From: Streptomyces dysideae
GTDB lineage: Bacteria > Actinomycetota > Actinomycetes > Streptomycetales > Streptomycetaceae
Assembly (NCBI RefSeq): GCF_001514305.1
Contig: NZ_KQ949081.1
Location: 247,142 to 311,141 of the forward strand
DNA length: 64,000 nucleotides
Direction: 5' to 3'
Positions 1 to 13,920 of this stretch are shown one piece after another. The translations under genes were made by a program, and so were the position numbers. Each line of letters starts with the position of its first letter. Position 1 is the stretch's first letter. The notes below the pieces were generated by a model. It made no database searches, had not been told where the DNA came from, and worked only from the letters and a program-made list of their open reading frames with translations.

Positions 1-2
1 TA

Positions 3-1502
<1,500 letters not shown>

Positions 1503-1513
1503 CGGTGTGGTGA

Positions 1514-1549
1514 GACGGGGCGCCCGGTGTACTCGCCGGGCGCCCCGTC
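1514..1549. terminator. Bidirectional terminator between cellulase and sugar permease
   Basis: Perfect inverted repeat with 13-14 bp arms of almost pure G/C (CGGGGCGCCCGG and its complement) and an 8-nt loop. It lies in the 63-bp gap between two convergent genes, so it can serve both. There is no U-run, as is usual in Streptomyces. Confidence 0.85.
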
Positions 1550-1565
1550 CGGCAGTCGCGGACGC

Positions 1566-2423
1566 TCAGCCCTTGACCGCGGAGCTGGCGACGCCCTGGA
1601 CGAACCAGCGCTGGAAGAACGCGAAGACGACCAGCACGGGCAGGACCAGGAGGACACCGAAGGCGAGGATCTGGCCCCAGTCCGGCGGCAGCTGGGCCTG
1701 GAAGACGCTCATCTCCAGCGGCAGCGGTCGCACCGACGGGTCGGAGACCATCAGCACCGGCCACAGGAACGAGCCCCACTGGATGAGGAAGGTCAGGATC
1801 GCCACGGAGGCGAAGGCCGGCTTCGACATCGGGACGATGATCGCGAAGAAGGTGCGCCAGGGGCCCGCGCCGTCTATGCGGGCGGCTTCCTCGATGCTGG
1901 GTGGGATCGAGCGGAAGAAGGTGTGGAACTGGTAGACCGAGAAGGCGTTGGCGATGAACGGGAGCGCCAGGATGTAGAGGGTGTTGCGCTGGTCGTTGAA
2001 CATGTAGAAGAGCGGCACGGCCACCGACTCGAACGGCACCAGCATCAGCAGCAGGACGAGGCTGAAGACGGCGTTGCGGCCGCGCCACTTCAGCCGTGAC
2101 AGCCCGTACGCCGCCATGGAGTTGACGAACAGGCCACCGGTGACGACCACGAACGCCACCAGCAGTGAGACGCCCATGAAGCGCCAGAAGTAGCCGGTGC
2201 TGTCGGAGTTGAGGCTGTCCAGGACGGCCGTGTAGTTGTCGAAGGAGAGGTGGGTGGGGAGGAAGCCGGACAGGCCGTTGAGCACTTCGTCCGACGGCTT
2301 GAGGCTGCCGAGGAACAGGTAGAGGACGGGCAGCGCGAAGATGAACGCCAGCACGGACAGGACGGCGTAGTCGAGGAAGCGGCGCAGCGGCGTGCGGGTG
2401 AGGCCCGGGTTGTTCGTGCTCAT
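1566..2423 (-). CDS. Sugar ABC transporter permease, MalG type
   Basis: 285-residue inner-membrane permease of a carbohydrate importer (binding-protein-dependent transport family). Six hydrophobic segments are visible. The EAA cytoplasmic loop, which contacts the ATPase, reads EEAARIDGAGPWRTF at about residues 185-199. It is the last gene of a minus-strand operon: binding protein, MalF-type permease, then this gene. Its ATG lies two bases past the upstream permease stop, so translation is probably coupled. No ATPase gene is present nearby. In Streptomyces such importers are generally energised by the shared ATPase MsiK, and I infer the same here. Confidence 0.93.
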   Translation of the reverse strand: MSTNNPGLTRTPLRRFLDYAVLSVLAFIFALPVLYLFLGSLKPSDEVLNGLSGFLPTHLSFDNYTAVLDSLNSDSTGYFWRFMGVSLLVAFVVVTGGLFVNSMAAYGLSRLKWRGRNAVFSLVLLLMLVPFESVAVPLFYMFNDQRNTLYILALPFIANAFSVYQFHTFFRSIPPSIEEAARIDGAGPWRTFFAIIVPMSKPAFASVAILTFLIQWGSFLWPVLMVSDPSVRPLPLEMSVFQAQLPPDWGQILAFGVLLVLPVLVVFAFFQRWFVQGVASSAVKG

Positions 2424-2425
2424 GG

Positions 2426-3424
2426 TCAGTCCTCGTTGTCGGGCCGGACGACGCGGCGCTGGACGATGGTCAGGGCGACGACGATCAGGAAGAAGACGAC
2501 GGTGATCGCGGCGGCCTGGCCGACGTTGTTCTGGTCGAAGGCGGTCGTGACGGCCTGGTACATCACGGTGCGGGCGGCGTCCTCGTTCAGGCCGCCGCCG
2601 TCGATGAGGACGTAGACCTGGTCGAAGACCCGGAAGGACAGCACCGACGTCAGCATGGCGACGAACACGAGGGTGCCGCGGATGCCGGGCAGGGTGACGT
2701 TTCGGAACTGCTGCCAGCGGCCGGCGCGGTCGAGGGAGGCGGCCTCGTAGAGCTCGCCCGGGATCTGCTGGAGGCCGGCGAGCAGGATGACCATCTGGAA
2801 GCCGACGCCCTGCCAGATGGACAGCACGATGATCGAGGCCATCGCGGTGGCGGAGTCACCGAGCCAGTCGAAGGCACCCCAGTTGCCGAAACTCACCGCG
2901 TCCAGGGCCGAGTTGAGCATGCCCTGGTCGCTGCGGGCCAGGATGAGCCGCCAGATCACGGCGACCAGCGCCATCGGGAAGACGACCGGCATGAAGAAGA
3001 GGGACCGGAACACGCCGATCGCCTTGAGCTTGCGGTTGAGCAGGATCGCCAGCCCGAGCGCGAGGCCCGTCTGCACCGGTACGACGACCACCGCGAACGT
3101 CAGGTTGTTCAGCAGGGCCCGCAGGAACGGCCCGGACAGGTCGGGGTCGGTGAACAGTCGCCGGTACTGCTCCAGGCCGAAGAAGGTGGGCTCCAGCGGG
3201 GAGCCGAGGCGGACGTTGTAGAAGGAGAGGACGACGGCATAGCCGAACGGGATGCCGACGAAGGCGATGAGCCCGACGACGGCGGGCGCGGACATGAGCA
3301 GGCCGTGCAACCAGTCGCGGTTCTTGCGCACGGAGCGCGCCGGGCGCGCGGGTTCGTCGGCGGTCACGGGTGGAGCCTGTTCCCGGGCGTGGGGCGCGGC
3401 GGGCGCCGGTTCGACGGATTTCAC
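2426..3424 (-). CDS. Sugar ABC transporter permease, MalF type
   Basis: 332-residue permease that pairs with the MalG-type protein downstream to form the membrane channel of a sugar importer. A charged Pro/Ala-rich cytoplasmic N-terminus (about 40 residues) precedes six predicted membrane segments. The EAA loop reads ELYEAASLDRAGRWQQF at about residue 220. The start is GTG at 3424; upstream is AGGACCACCC, a moderate ribosome site. It is second in the operon, 65 bp after the binding-protein gene, and that gap contains a GC hairpin. Confidence 0.93.
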   Translation of the reverse strand: MKSVEPAPAAPHAREQAPPVTADEPARPARSVRKNRDWLHGLLMSAPAVVGLIAFVGIPFGYAVVLSFYNVRLGSPLEPTFFGLEQYRRLFTDPDLSGPFLRALLNNLTFAVVVVPVQTGLALGLAILLNRKLKAIGVFRSLFFMPVVFPMALVAVIWRLILARSDQGMLNSALDAVSFGNWGAFDWLGDSATAMASIIVLSIWQGVGFQMVILLAGLQQIPGELYEAASLDRAGRWQQFRNVTLPGIRGTLVFVAMLTSVLSFRVFDQVYVLIDGGGLNEDAARTVMYQAVTTAFDQNNVGQAAAITVVFFLIVVALTIVQRRVVRPDNED

Positions 3425-3444
3425 GGGTGGTCCTGTTCCCGGCG

Positions 3445-3476
3445 GGGGCGGGCGCCGTGTGCGCGGGGCCCGCCCC
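3445..3476 (-). promoter_or_regulatory. Intra-operon GC hairpin between binding-protein and permease genes
   Basis: Nine-base-pair stem (GGGGCGGGC with GCCCGCCCC) just after the binding-protein stop. Hairpins at this position in sugar-importer operons are known to stabilise the upstream mRNA or cause partial termination, so that the binding protein is made in excess. That role is inferred here from position only. Confidence 0.55.
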
Positions 3477-3489
3477 TCGACCGATGGTC

Positions 3490-4842
3490 CTACGGGATCT
3501 GGTAGCCGGCGTTGTCGGAGAAGTCCTGGTCGATGGCGCGGGCGGCCTTGGACAGGGCGTCCTTGGGGTCGGCGCCGCCGTAGATCGAGTTGAGGGCCTC
3601 GCCGAACTTGGCGGTGATGGTGGGGTATCCGGCGGTCACCGGGCGGGTGACGGCGACGCAGGTCTTGTTGATGTCGCTGTCACCGCAGGGCTTGGCGAGC
3701 TGGTCGGAGAAGAGCTGGAGCGGTCCGCCCTGCTTGTACAGGGGGCTCGCGGCGAGCGCCGACTTCGTGGCGGGCGGGGCGCCGTTGGCGGTCGTCATCG
3801 CGGTGACGTTGGTGTCGTTGAGGAGGTAGTCCATGAAGGTGCCGGCGGCCTTGGCGTTCTTGCTGTCGGCGCCGATGCCCCAGGCCCAGGAGCCCTGGCC
3901 GGTCTTGGGGCCGTTGCCGAAGTCGGGCAGCGGCAGGACGACGAGGTCGTCACCGAGGGCCTCGCTGTAGGTGGGGTACATCCAGTGGCCGACCCAGCTC
4001 AGGGCGACGCGGCCCTTGGCGAAGGCGTTGCCGTCGGTGTTGGGGTCGACGTACGTCTTCCAGGACTGGACGGTCTTCAGCGCGGAGACCGCGGCCGGGG
4101 TGTCGAGGGCGCCCTCCGCCTTGCCGCCCTTGAGCAGGGAGCCGCCGGCCGACCAGACGACGGGGGCGAAGCCGTAGGTGCCCCACTCGGTGGCGAAGCC
4201 GTTGTTCTCCTGGACGTCGAGGGTCTTGCCGTCTGAGTCCTTGCCCTTGAGCGCCTTGAGCGCGGCCGTGAACTCCTCGGCCGTCCAGGCGTCGTCCACG
4301 CTCGTCGGGTACTTGACCCCGGCCGCGTCCAGCAGCTTCTTGTTGCCGTAGATCCCGAGACCCGAGTCGTACATGCCCAGGCCGTAGTGCTTGCCGCCGA
4401 TCTCGCCCTGCGACTTGCTCGCGTCGGTGGCGTTGCCCATCGTCTTGACGGAGACGTAGTCGTCGATCGGCGCGAGCTTCTTGTTGTAGACGAAGTTCGC
4501 CATCGTCGGGCCGTCGAACTCCATCACGTCCGGCAGTTCGGAGGCGTTGGTGGCGGTGATGGTCTTGGTGTAGTCGTTGCCGGGTATCAGCTTCAGCTCG
4601 ACCTTGATGTCGCTCTGCGAGGAGTTGAAGGACTTCACCGCGGCCTGCACCGCGGCGTCCTCGCTCTTCTGGCCCTGGTGGGCCCAGACGCTGATGGTGC
4701 CCTTGCCGCTGCCCTCCTCCGCGGAGGTATCGGTGGTGCCGCCCCCACCACAGGCGGCCAGTGTGGCAAGGGGCAGGGCGAGCGCCAGGCCCGTAGCGGC
4801 TGTCCGGCGGGTGCGGCGGTACTTTCTGCTGGTCGAGCTCAT
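3490..4842 (-). CDS. Sugar ABC transporter substrate-binding lipoprotein
   Basis: 450-residue extracellular solute-binding protein (family 1) that would capture a sugar or oligosaccharide for the two permeases downstream. The N-terminus has a basic n-region, a hydrophobic core and a lipobox LAAC, so it should be lipid-anchored on the outer face of the membrane, followed by a Gly/Thr/Ser-rich tether. The ATG is preceded by GGAGG at good spacing. It is first in the operon and sits next to a LacI regulator and a divergent GH32-like enzyme. This suggests a fructose-containing or similar saccharide as substrate, but the ligand cannot be read from the sequence. Confidence 0.94.
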   Translation of the reverse strand: MSSTSRKYRRTRRTAATGLALALPLATLAACGGGGTTDTSAEEGSGKGTISVWAHQGQKSEDAAVQAAVKSFNSSQSDIKVELKLIPGNDYTKTITATNASELPDVMEFDGPTMANFVYNKKLAPIDDYVSVKTMGNATDASKSQGEIGGKHYGLGMYDSGLGIYGNKKLLDAAGVKYPTSVDDAWTAEEFTAALKALKGKDSDGKTLDVQENNGFATEWGTYGFAPVVWSAGGSLLKGGKAEGALDTPAAVSALKTVQSWKTYVDPNTDGNAFAKGRVALSWVGHWMYPTYSEALGDDLVVLPLPDFGNGPKTGQGSWAWGIGADSKNAKAAGTFMDYLLNDTNVTAMTTANGAPPATKSALAASPLYKQGGPLQLFSDQLAKPCGDSDINKTCVAVTRPVTAGYPTITAKFGEALNSIYGGADPKDALSKAARAIDQDFSDNAGYQIP

Positions 4843-4934
4843 GGTCTGTGCCTCCGTGCTGTGGCGAGGGTTCGAGGTGCGGCGGTGCTTCCGGGGCGGG
4901 GGGTGTGGGGGTGTGGGGCTCAGAGGGGGCGGGG

Positions 4935-4996
4935 GGTTACCGCGGTCCGCGTGGGTGGGGCTGAAGGGGGTGGGCGGTTACTGCGGTCCGCGTGGG
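4935..4996. repeat. Imperfect direct repeat duplicating the 3' end of the lacI gene
   Basis: Two 21-bp copies (4935-4955 and 4976-4996) beginning GGTTAC and ending GCGTGGG differ by one base and are 41 bp apart. The second copy covers the stop codon and last codons of the LacI gene; the first lies in the intergenic gap. The gap is otherwise G-rich and shows no gene. Confidence 0.8.
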
Positions 4997-5997
4997 CTGG
5001 GTGGGGCGGTGGTCTCGCGCAGGACGAGGCGGATGGGCATCCGTACCTGACCCGGCGGCTCGGCACCGAGTTCGTCCAGTTGCCGCAGCAGCAGCCGGGC
5101 GGCTTCGGCACCCTGGTCGGCGACCGGCTGGGCGACGGTGGTCAGGCCGACGACGTCGGCGAGTTCGTGGTCGTCGAAGCCGATGACGGACACGTCCTCC
5201 GGCACCCGCAGCCGATGGCGGCGCAGGGCGCGCAGGGCGCCCATCGCCATCTCGTCGGACTGCGCGAACACGGCGGTCGGCGGCCGGGAGACGGCCAGCA
5301 GCTCGGTCATCGCCCGCTCACCGCCCTCGACGGTGTAGTCGCCGTCCGCCTCCAGCGCCGGATCGTGGGCGATCCCGGCATCGGCCAGGACGTCCAGATA
5401 GGCGTTGCGGCGGTCGATGGGGGTGGTCCAGTGCAGCGGCCCGCTGGACCCGCTGATCATGCCGATGCGGCGGTGGCCGAGGTTCACCAGATGCCGTACG
5501 GCGTTCTCGGTGCCGGCCCGGTCGTCGATGCCGACGACGGTGAAGCCGGGCCGGGCGCCGCCGACCGTGGTGGCCAGCGGCACTCCCAGTGAGCGCAGCG
5601 CGGCCGACTCCTCCTCCTCGGGGATGAGGAGCGTCAGCACCGCGTCCACTCGCTTGCGGACCGGCAGCCTGGTGAAGAAACGCTTGCGGGTCTCCGGGGA
5701 GCCCAGGTTGTACAGCAGTACGTCGTACCCGGCGGCGCTGAAGACCTGCTCCGCGGCGTCCAGCACGGTGCCGAAGAACCAGCGGCCCACGTACGGGACC
5801 AGCACGCCGATGGTGAACGTACGGCCGCTTGCCAGGCTGGAGGCGGAACGGGAGGCGGTGTAGCCGAGCTGGGCGGCGACGGCCTTGATCTGGTCCCGCA
5901 CCTCGTCGGACACGCCCGGCCGGCCACGCAGGGCGCGGGACACGGTGGACGCGGAGACTCCGGCGGCACGGGCGACGTCGTTGATGCTGGCCGTCAC
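4978..5997 (-). CDS. LacI-family transcriptional regulator
   Basis: 339-residue repressor. The N-terminal helix-turn-helix (residues about 4-50) reads INDVARAAGVSASTVSRAL, the classic LacI pattern, followed by a hinge with the LAS motif and a periplasmic-binding-protein-like sugar-sensing domain. The GTG start has GGGAGGAAC upstream. It lies between the sugar-importer operon and a divergent GH32-like gene, and a LacI-type palindrome occupies the promoter gap, so local control of sugar uptake and hydrolysis is the likely role. The inducer is unknown. Confidence 0.94.
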   Translation of the reverse strand: MTASINDVARAAGVSASTVSRALRGRPGVSDEVRDQIKAVAAQLGYTASRSASSLASGRTFTIGVLVPYVGRWFFGTVLDAAEQVFSAAGYDVLLYNLGSPETRKRFFTRLPVRKRVDAVLTLLIPEEEESAALRSLGVPLATTVGGARPGFTVVGIDDRAGTENAVRHLVNLGHRRIGMISGSSGPLHWTTPIDRRNAYLDVLADAGIAHDPALEADGDYTVEGGERAMTELLAVSRPPTAVFAQSDEMAMGALRALRRHRLRVPEDVSVIGFDDHELADVVGLTTVAQPVADQGAEAARLLLRQLDELGAEPPGQVRMPIRLVLRETTAPPSPRGPQ

Positions 5998-6071
5998 GGC
6001 GCAGTTCCTCCCTTGGTTTCACGTCGGTGTGATCTGTGGGTGACGTGACCGTAAACCTGGCCGCCTTGTTG

Positions 6072-6085
6072 CGCAAGCGTTTGCG
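6072..6085. promoter_or_regulatory. LacI-type operator
   Basis: CGCAAGCGTTTGCG: a 14-bp palindrome around a central CG with one mismatched pair, typical of LacI/GalR operators. It sits between the divergent regulator and glycosidase genes and is probably the autoregulatory site. Confidence 0.7.
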
Positions 6086-6102
6086 TTCAGATTTACTTGG
6101 GC

Positions 6103-6131
6103 CGATTTCAAAGAGAGTCCGTTTTGAATCG
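6103..6131. promoter_or_regulatory. Imperfect inverted repeat upstream of the GH32-like gene
   Basis: CGATTTCAAA and TTTTGAATCG match at 8 of 10 positions as an inverted pair, separated by 9 bases in an AT-richer stretch. It may be a second operator or part of the promoter; the evidence is weak. Confidence 0.35.
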
Positions 6132-6181
6132 ATGGTCAGCGCACACGTTTGGGCGCTGTGAGCCGACAGGAACTGCTGCGC

Positions 6182-7522
6182 ATGCGATACGCCCCGCCCG
6201 GCCTTTGCGTGAACGACTTCGCCCTCCTGCGCGACGAGGACGGCACGTATGCGGTGCTGCATCTGCAGGGGCCCTGGACGGCCGAGTTCGACCACCTGCG
6301 GATGGAGACCTCCTTCGGCCGGGCCACCTCCACCGACCTGGTCGACTGGCAGCCGCAGGGCACCGCTTTCGGCGTCGGCCTGCCCGGCCGCTTCGACCAG
6401 CAGGCGGTGTGGACGATGCACCCCGTCCGGCACGGCGAGGGAATGGCGATGTTCTACACGGGTGTCTCCGGCCTCACACCGGCCGGCTGGCCGCTCCAGT
6501 CCGTCGGGCTGGCGTACTCCGATCGCACGGACGGCACGGGCTGGCGCCGCCACGGGACCGGCCCGGTCGTCGAGGCGGACCCGCGCTGGTACCGCACCGG
6601 TGAACGCATGGGCTGGCGCGACCCGTTCGTCGTACGCGACGACGAGACGGACGGCTGGGTCATGGCGGTCTGCGCGAGCGACGCCTCCCTGCCCGTCGAG
6701 GTCAGCGGCTGCGTCGCCTGGGCCACTTCCGACGACCTGGAGCACTGGACAGTCCAGCCGCCGCTCATCTCCCCTGGCGACGTCAACGAACTGGAGTGCC
6801 CGGTCCTGGAACGCCTCGACGACGGCAGCTGGCTGCTGCTCGGCTCCATCGGCTCCACCCGCGGCTTCGAGGCGTGGACGGCCCCCCGACTGCGCGGCCC
6901 CTGGACCCGCCGCGGCCCTCTCGGACCGACCGGCTCATACGCCCCACGGGTCATCGCCGCCCCCGACGGCTCCCGCGCCGTCCTGCACACCACGCCCCGC
7001 CGGGTCGGCCTCAGCGACACGGGGGAGCGCTGCCGCGGCATGCTGGCCCAGCCCAAGTCGCTTGTGGTGGAGGGCGATTCGGCTCCTCGCCTGGAATGGT
7101 GGTCCGGCCTGGACGCCTGGCTCGACGAGGAGACGGACGGCCCCGCACTGCACGCGGTCGGCGACATCGGGATCACCGGGCCGGTCGAGATCACCCTGCG
7201 CACCGACGCCCCCGGCGGCAACCGTTCCGCCCTCGTCGTGGGCTGCGACGGCAAGAACCTCTGGATCACCGGCCCGGACGGAATCCCGCTCGGCGAGACC
7301 ATCCTGGCCGAACCCGCCACCGCCCTGCGCATCCTCACCATCGGCGAGTACGTCGAGGTCTACGCCGACGGCGTCTTCGCCCTGACGGCCCTGTGCTACT
7401 CCGGGCAGCCCGTCCCGTGGAGGGCCGTCACCGAAGGACGCGAACGCACCATTCCCGTCCGCCCGATCCGGCTGCCCGACCCGCGCCGCGACGACGTCTC
7501 GGCGGTCTGGCCGGGGCCCTGA
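6182..7522 (+). CDS. GH32-like glycoside hydrolase (beta-fructofuranosidase family)
   Basis: 446-residue intracellular enzyme with the five-bladed propeller of clan GH-J, expected to release fructose from sucrose-like sugars or fructans. The three catalytic signatures are recognisable: the N-terminal nucleophile motif as CVND (D12, in place of the usual MNDPNG), the transition-state stabiliser in WRDPF (D147) and the acid/base Glu in LECP (E205). No signal peptide is visible. I chose ATG 6182 because AGGAA lies nine bases upstream; in-frame TTG 6149 and GTG 6158 lack a ribosome site. It is divergent from the LacI gene and probably acts on the sugar imported by the neighbouring operon. The changed nucleophile motif leaves the exact substrate open. 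Confidence 0.82.
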   Translation: MRYAPPGLCVNDFALLRDEDGTYAVLHLQGPWTAEFDHLRMETSFGRATSTDLVDWQPQGTAFGVGLPGRFDQQAVWTMHPVRHGEGMAMFYTGVSGLTPAGWPLQSVGLAYSDRTDGTGWRRHGTGPVVEADPRWYRTGERMGWRDPFVVRDDETDGWVMAVCASDASLPVEVSGCVAWATSDDLEHWTVQPPLISPGDVNELECPVLERLDDGSWLLLGSIGSTRGFEAWTAPRLRGPWTRRGPLGPTGSYAPRVIAAPDGSRAVLHTTPRRVGLSDTGERCRGMLAQPKSLVVEGDSAPRLEWWSGLDAWLDEETDGPALHAVGDIGITGPVEITLRTDAPGGNRSALVVGCDGKNLWITGPDGIPLGETILAEPATALRILTIGEYVEVYADGVFALTALCYSGQPVPWRAVTEGRERTIPVRPIRLPDPRRDDVSAVWPGP

Positions 7523-7599
7523 GCGACGCGCGGGAGCCCGCTCACGCGACGTGTCCGACGGTCGGCCCTCGAAGTCAGCCGTCCGTGAAGCACGAAGAA

Positions 7600-7625
7600 G
7601 GGCGCCCAGTGTCGACCGGGCGCCC
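7600..7625. terminator. Bidirectional terminator between GH32-like gene and serC
   Basis: GGGCGCCC repeated on both sides of a 10-nt loop forms an 8-bp GC stem between two convergent genes. Confidence 0.8.
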
Positions 7626-7663
7626 TCATCGTCGTACCGCTCGGAACGGCTGACGGCTGACGG

Positions 7664-11778
<4,115 letters not shown>

Positions 11779-11799
11779 GGGAACCGGAGGGAGACGGGC

Positions 11800-12597
11800 A
11801 TGAGGGAACCGGAGGGGACGGGCGTGAGGGACGCTGAACCTGGACGCGTGGCCGTCCTCTCCGACATCCACGGCGTACTCCCCGCCCTGGAAGCGGTACT
11901 CGCCGAGCCGGAGGTGGCCGGCGCCGAGCGCATCGTGCTCACCGGCGACATCACGGCGGGACCGCAACCGGCCGAGGTGATCGACCTGTTGCGGAAACAG
12001 GGCGACCGGGTGCTGTGGGTCGGCGGCAACGCGGACCGGGAACTGGTCGAGTACCGGCGGGGCGAGCGGGACGGGATCCCCGACCCCATCGGCCCGTACG
12101 CGGCATCCCAACTCGCCGACGAACACGTCGACTTCCTCGCCGCCCTCCCCAAGACGCTCACCCTCACCGTGCCCGGCCTCGGCGAGGTCTTCTTCTGCCA
12201 CGCCACGCCCCGCGACGACGAGGAGGTCGTCCTGGTCGACTCCCGTCTCGACCGCTGGACGGAGGTCTTCGCCGGCCTCGACGACACCGTCCGCACCGTG
12301 GTCTGCGGCCACACCCACATGCCGTACGTCCGCCTCGCCCACGGCCGTCTGGTCGTGAACCCAGGCAGCGTCGGCATGCCGTACGGCCGCACCGGCGCCC
12401 ACTGGTGCCTGCTCGGCCCCGGTGCCGACCTGAGGGTCACGCCGTACGACATCCCGGCGGCGATCACCCGCCTCACGACGGAGTGCGCCTACCCCGACAT
12501 CGCCGAATGGGCCGACTACTTCCTCAACTCCCGAGCGACGGACGCGGACGCGCTGACGGCATTCGGACCCCGGGACGGGCGGGAGGGGGCCTCGTAG
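11800..12597 (+). CDS. Metallophosphoesterase (YfcE/calcineurin-like)
   Basis: 265-residue phosphodiesterase-like protein with the metal-binding set of the superfamily: SDIHG, GD (LTGDIT), GNAD(R), then HATP and GHTHMPY, and NPGSVGMPYG near the end. It would bind two divalent metals and cleave a phosphoester; the substrate is unknown. Two starts are plausible: ATG 11800 with GGAGGG eight bases upstream, or GTG 11824 with GGAGGGG six bases upstream. Both come from the tandem repeat. The first overlaps no coding sequence but lies just past the oxidase stop, so translational coupling is likely. Confidence 0.88.
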   Translation: MREPEGTGVRDAEPGRVAVLSDIHGVLPALEAVLAEPEVAGAERIVLTGDITAGPQPAEVIDLLRKQGDRVLWVGGNADRELVEYRRGERDGIPDPIGPYAASQLADEHVDFLAALPKTLTLTVPGLGEVFFCHATPRDDEEVVLVDSRLDRWTEVFAGLDDTVRTVVCGHTHMPYVRLAHGRLVVNPGSVGMPYGRTGAHWCLLGPGADLRVTPYDIPAAITRLTTECAYPDIAEWADYFLNSRATDADALTAFGPRDGREGAS

Positions 12598-12681
12598 GGC
12601 GAGGAGCGTTTGTAGGGCGACGGGGGCCTCGTACGCTGCTGACGAGCCCAGCCCCTACGCCCCTGCAAGGAGCCCCCGCGC

Positions 12682-13806
12682 ATGCCCCTCCACCTCCGGC
12701 CCATCACCCGCGACGAGCACCTGGCGTTCGTCGCGGCCCGCCCCTCCGCCAGCCATATGCAGCTCCCCTCCTGGGGCGAGGTGAAGCCCGACTGGCGGGC
12801 GGAGAGTCTGGGCTGGTTCGACGAGGAGGGGCGACTGGCCGGCGCGGGGCTGGTGCTCTTCCGTCCGCTGCCGAAGCTGAAGAAGTACCTCGCCTATCTC
12901 CCCGAGGGCCCGCTGATCGACTGGCACGCCCCCGACCTCGGCGAGCGCTGGCTCGAACCGATGCTGGCGTACCTCAGACGGCAGGGCGCCTTCTCGGTGA
13001 AGATGGGCCCGCCCGTCGTCGTACGCCGCTGGAGCCCCGACGCGGTCAAGGCGGCCATCGCCGACCCGGCCGCCCGCCGCCTGCGCGACGCCGAGGCCAC
13101 CTCGTACGACCCGCGCGCCTCCGACATCGCCGACCGGCTGCGCCGCGCCGGCTGGCAGCAGACCGAGCCGGGCGGCGAGGACGGCTTCGCCGCCGGACAG
13201 CCCCGCTACGTCTCTCAAGTCCCGTTCGCTGGACGGTCGTTGGACGAAATCCACCGCGGCCTCAACCAGCAGTGGCGGCGCAACATCAAGAAGGCCGACA
13301 AGGCTGGCGTGAAGGTGGTCCGCGGCGGCCACGACGATCTGCCCGCCTTCCACGACCTCTACGCCGAGACCGCCGAGCGCGACCGTTTCGTCCCGCGCCC
13401 GCTGCTCTACTTCCAGCGCATGTGGACCGCGCTCACCGCCGAACACCCCGACCGCATGCGGCTCTACCTCGCCCACCACGAGGGCGACGTCCTCGCCGCG
13501 GCAACCATGATCACCGTCGGCGACCACGTCTGGTACTCCTACGGCGCCTCCACCAGCCGCAAGCGCGAGGTCCAGCCCAGCAATGCCATGCAGTGGCGCA
13601 TGATGGCCGACGCCCATGAACTCGGCGCCTCCGTCTACGACTTCCGCGGCATCACCGACACCCTGGAGGAGTCCAACCACCTGCTGGGGCTGCTGCGGTT
13701 CAAGGTGGGCGCGGGCGGCGAGGCCGTCGAGTACCTCGGGGAGTGGGACTTCCCGCTCAACCGGCTGCTGCACAAGGCGCTGGAGCTGTACATGGCGCGG
13801 CGCTAG
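12682..13806 (+). CDS. FemX/FemAB-type peptidoglycan bridge aminoacyltransferase
   Basis: 374-residue member of the FemABX family, which uses aminoacyl-tRNA to add the first residue (glycine in Streptomyces) to the stem-peptide diaminopimelate of lipid II. The two GNAT-like folds are recognisable, with PSWGEVKPDW near the N-terminus, RRNIKKADKAGVKV in the centre (about residue 200) and YDFRGI plus LLRFKVGAGG near the C-terminus. ATG 12682 has AAGGAG upstream. It acts on the cytoplasmic face of the membrane. The gene stands alone, 84 bp after the phosphoesterase. Confidence 0.88.
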   Translation: MPLHLRPITRDEHLAFVAARPSASHMQLPSWGEVKPDWRAESLGWFDEEGRLAGAGLVLFRPLPKLKKYLAYLPEGPLIDWHAPDLGERWLEPMLAYLRRQGAFSVKMGPPVVVRRWSPDAVKAAIADPAARRLRDAEATSYDPRASDIADRLRRAGWQQTEPGGEDGFAAGQPRYVSQVPFAGRSLDEIHRGLNQQWRRNIKKADKAGVKVVRGGHDDLPAFHDLYAETAERDRFVPRPLLYFQRMWTALTAEHPDRMRLYLAHHEGDVLAAATMITVGDHVWYSYGASTSRKREVQPSNAMQWRMMADAHELGASVYDFRGITDTLEESNHLLGLLRFKVGAGGEAVEYLGEWDFPLNRLLHKALELYMARR

Positions 13807-13818
13807 TCCATCAGCCGA

Positions 13819-13849
13819 GACAGGTGTAAATCGGCTTCACACACCTGTC
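13819..13849. promoter_or_regulatory. Inverted repeat GACAGGTGT...ACACCTGTC
   Basis: Perfect 9-bp arms (13819-13827 and 13841-13849) with a 13-bp spacer, directly after the femX stop and upstream of the EamA gene. It could be an operator or a weak terminator. Confidence 0.5.
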
Positions 13850-13856
13850 GAAGTCC

Positions 13857-13876
13857 ACTAGCCTGGACCGGCTAGT
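13857..13876. promoter_or_regulatory. Inverted repeat ACTAGCC...GGCTAGT
   Basis: Perfect 7-bp arms with a 6-bp spacer, 45 bp upstream of the EamA exporter start. With the preceding repeat it makes two dyads in 58 bp, which suggests operator sites. Confidence 0.5.
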
Positions 13877-13920
13877 ACGCCGTGATGTACGAGATCTGAG
13901 TCGACCCCTTTGGAAGCCCA

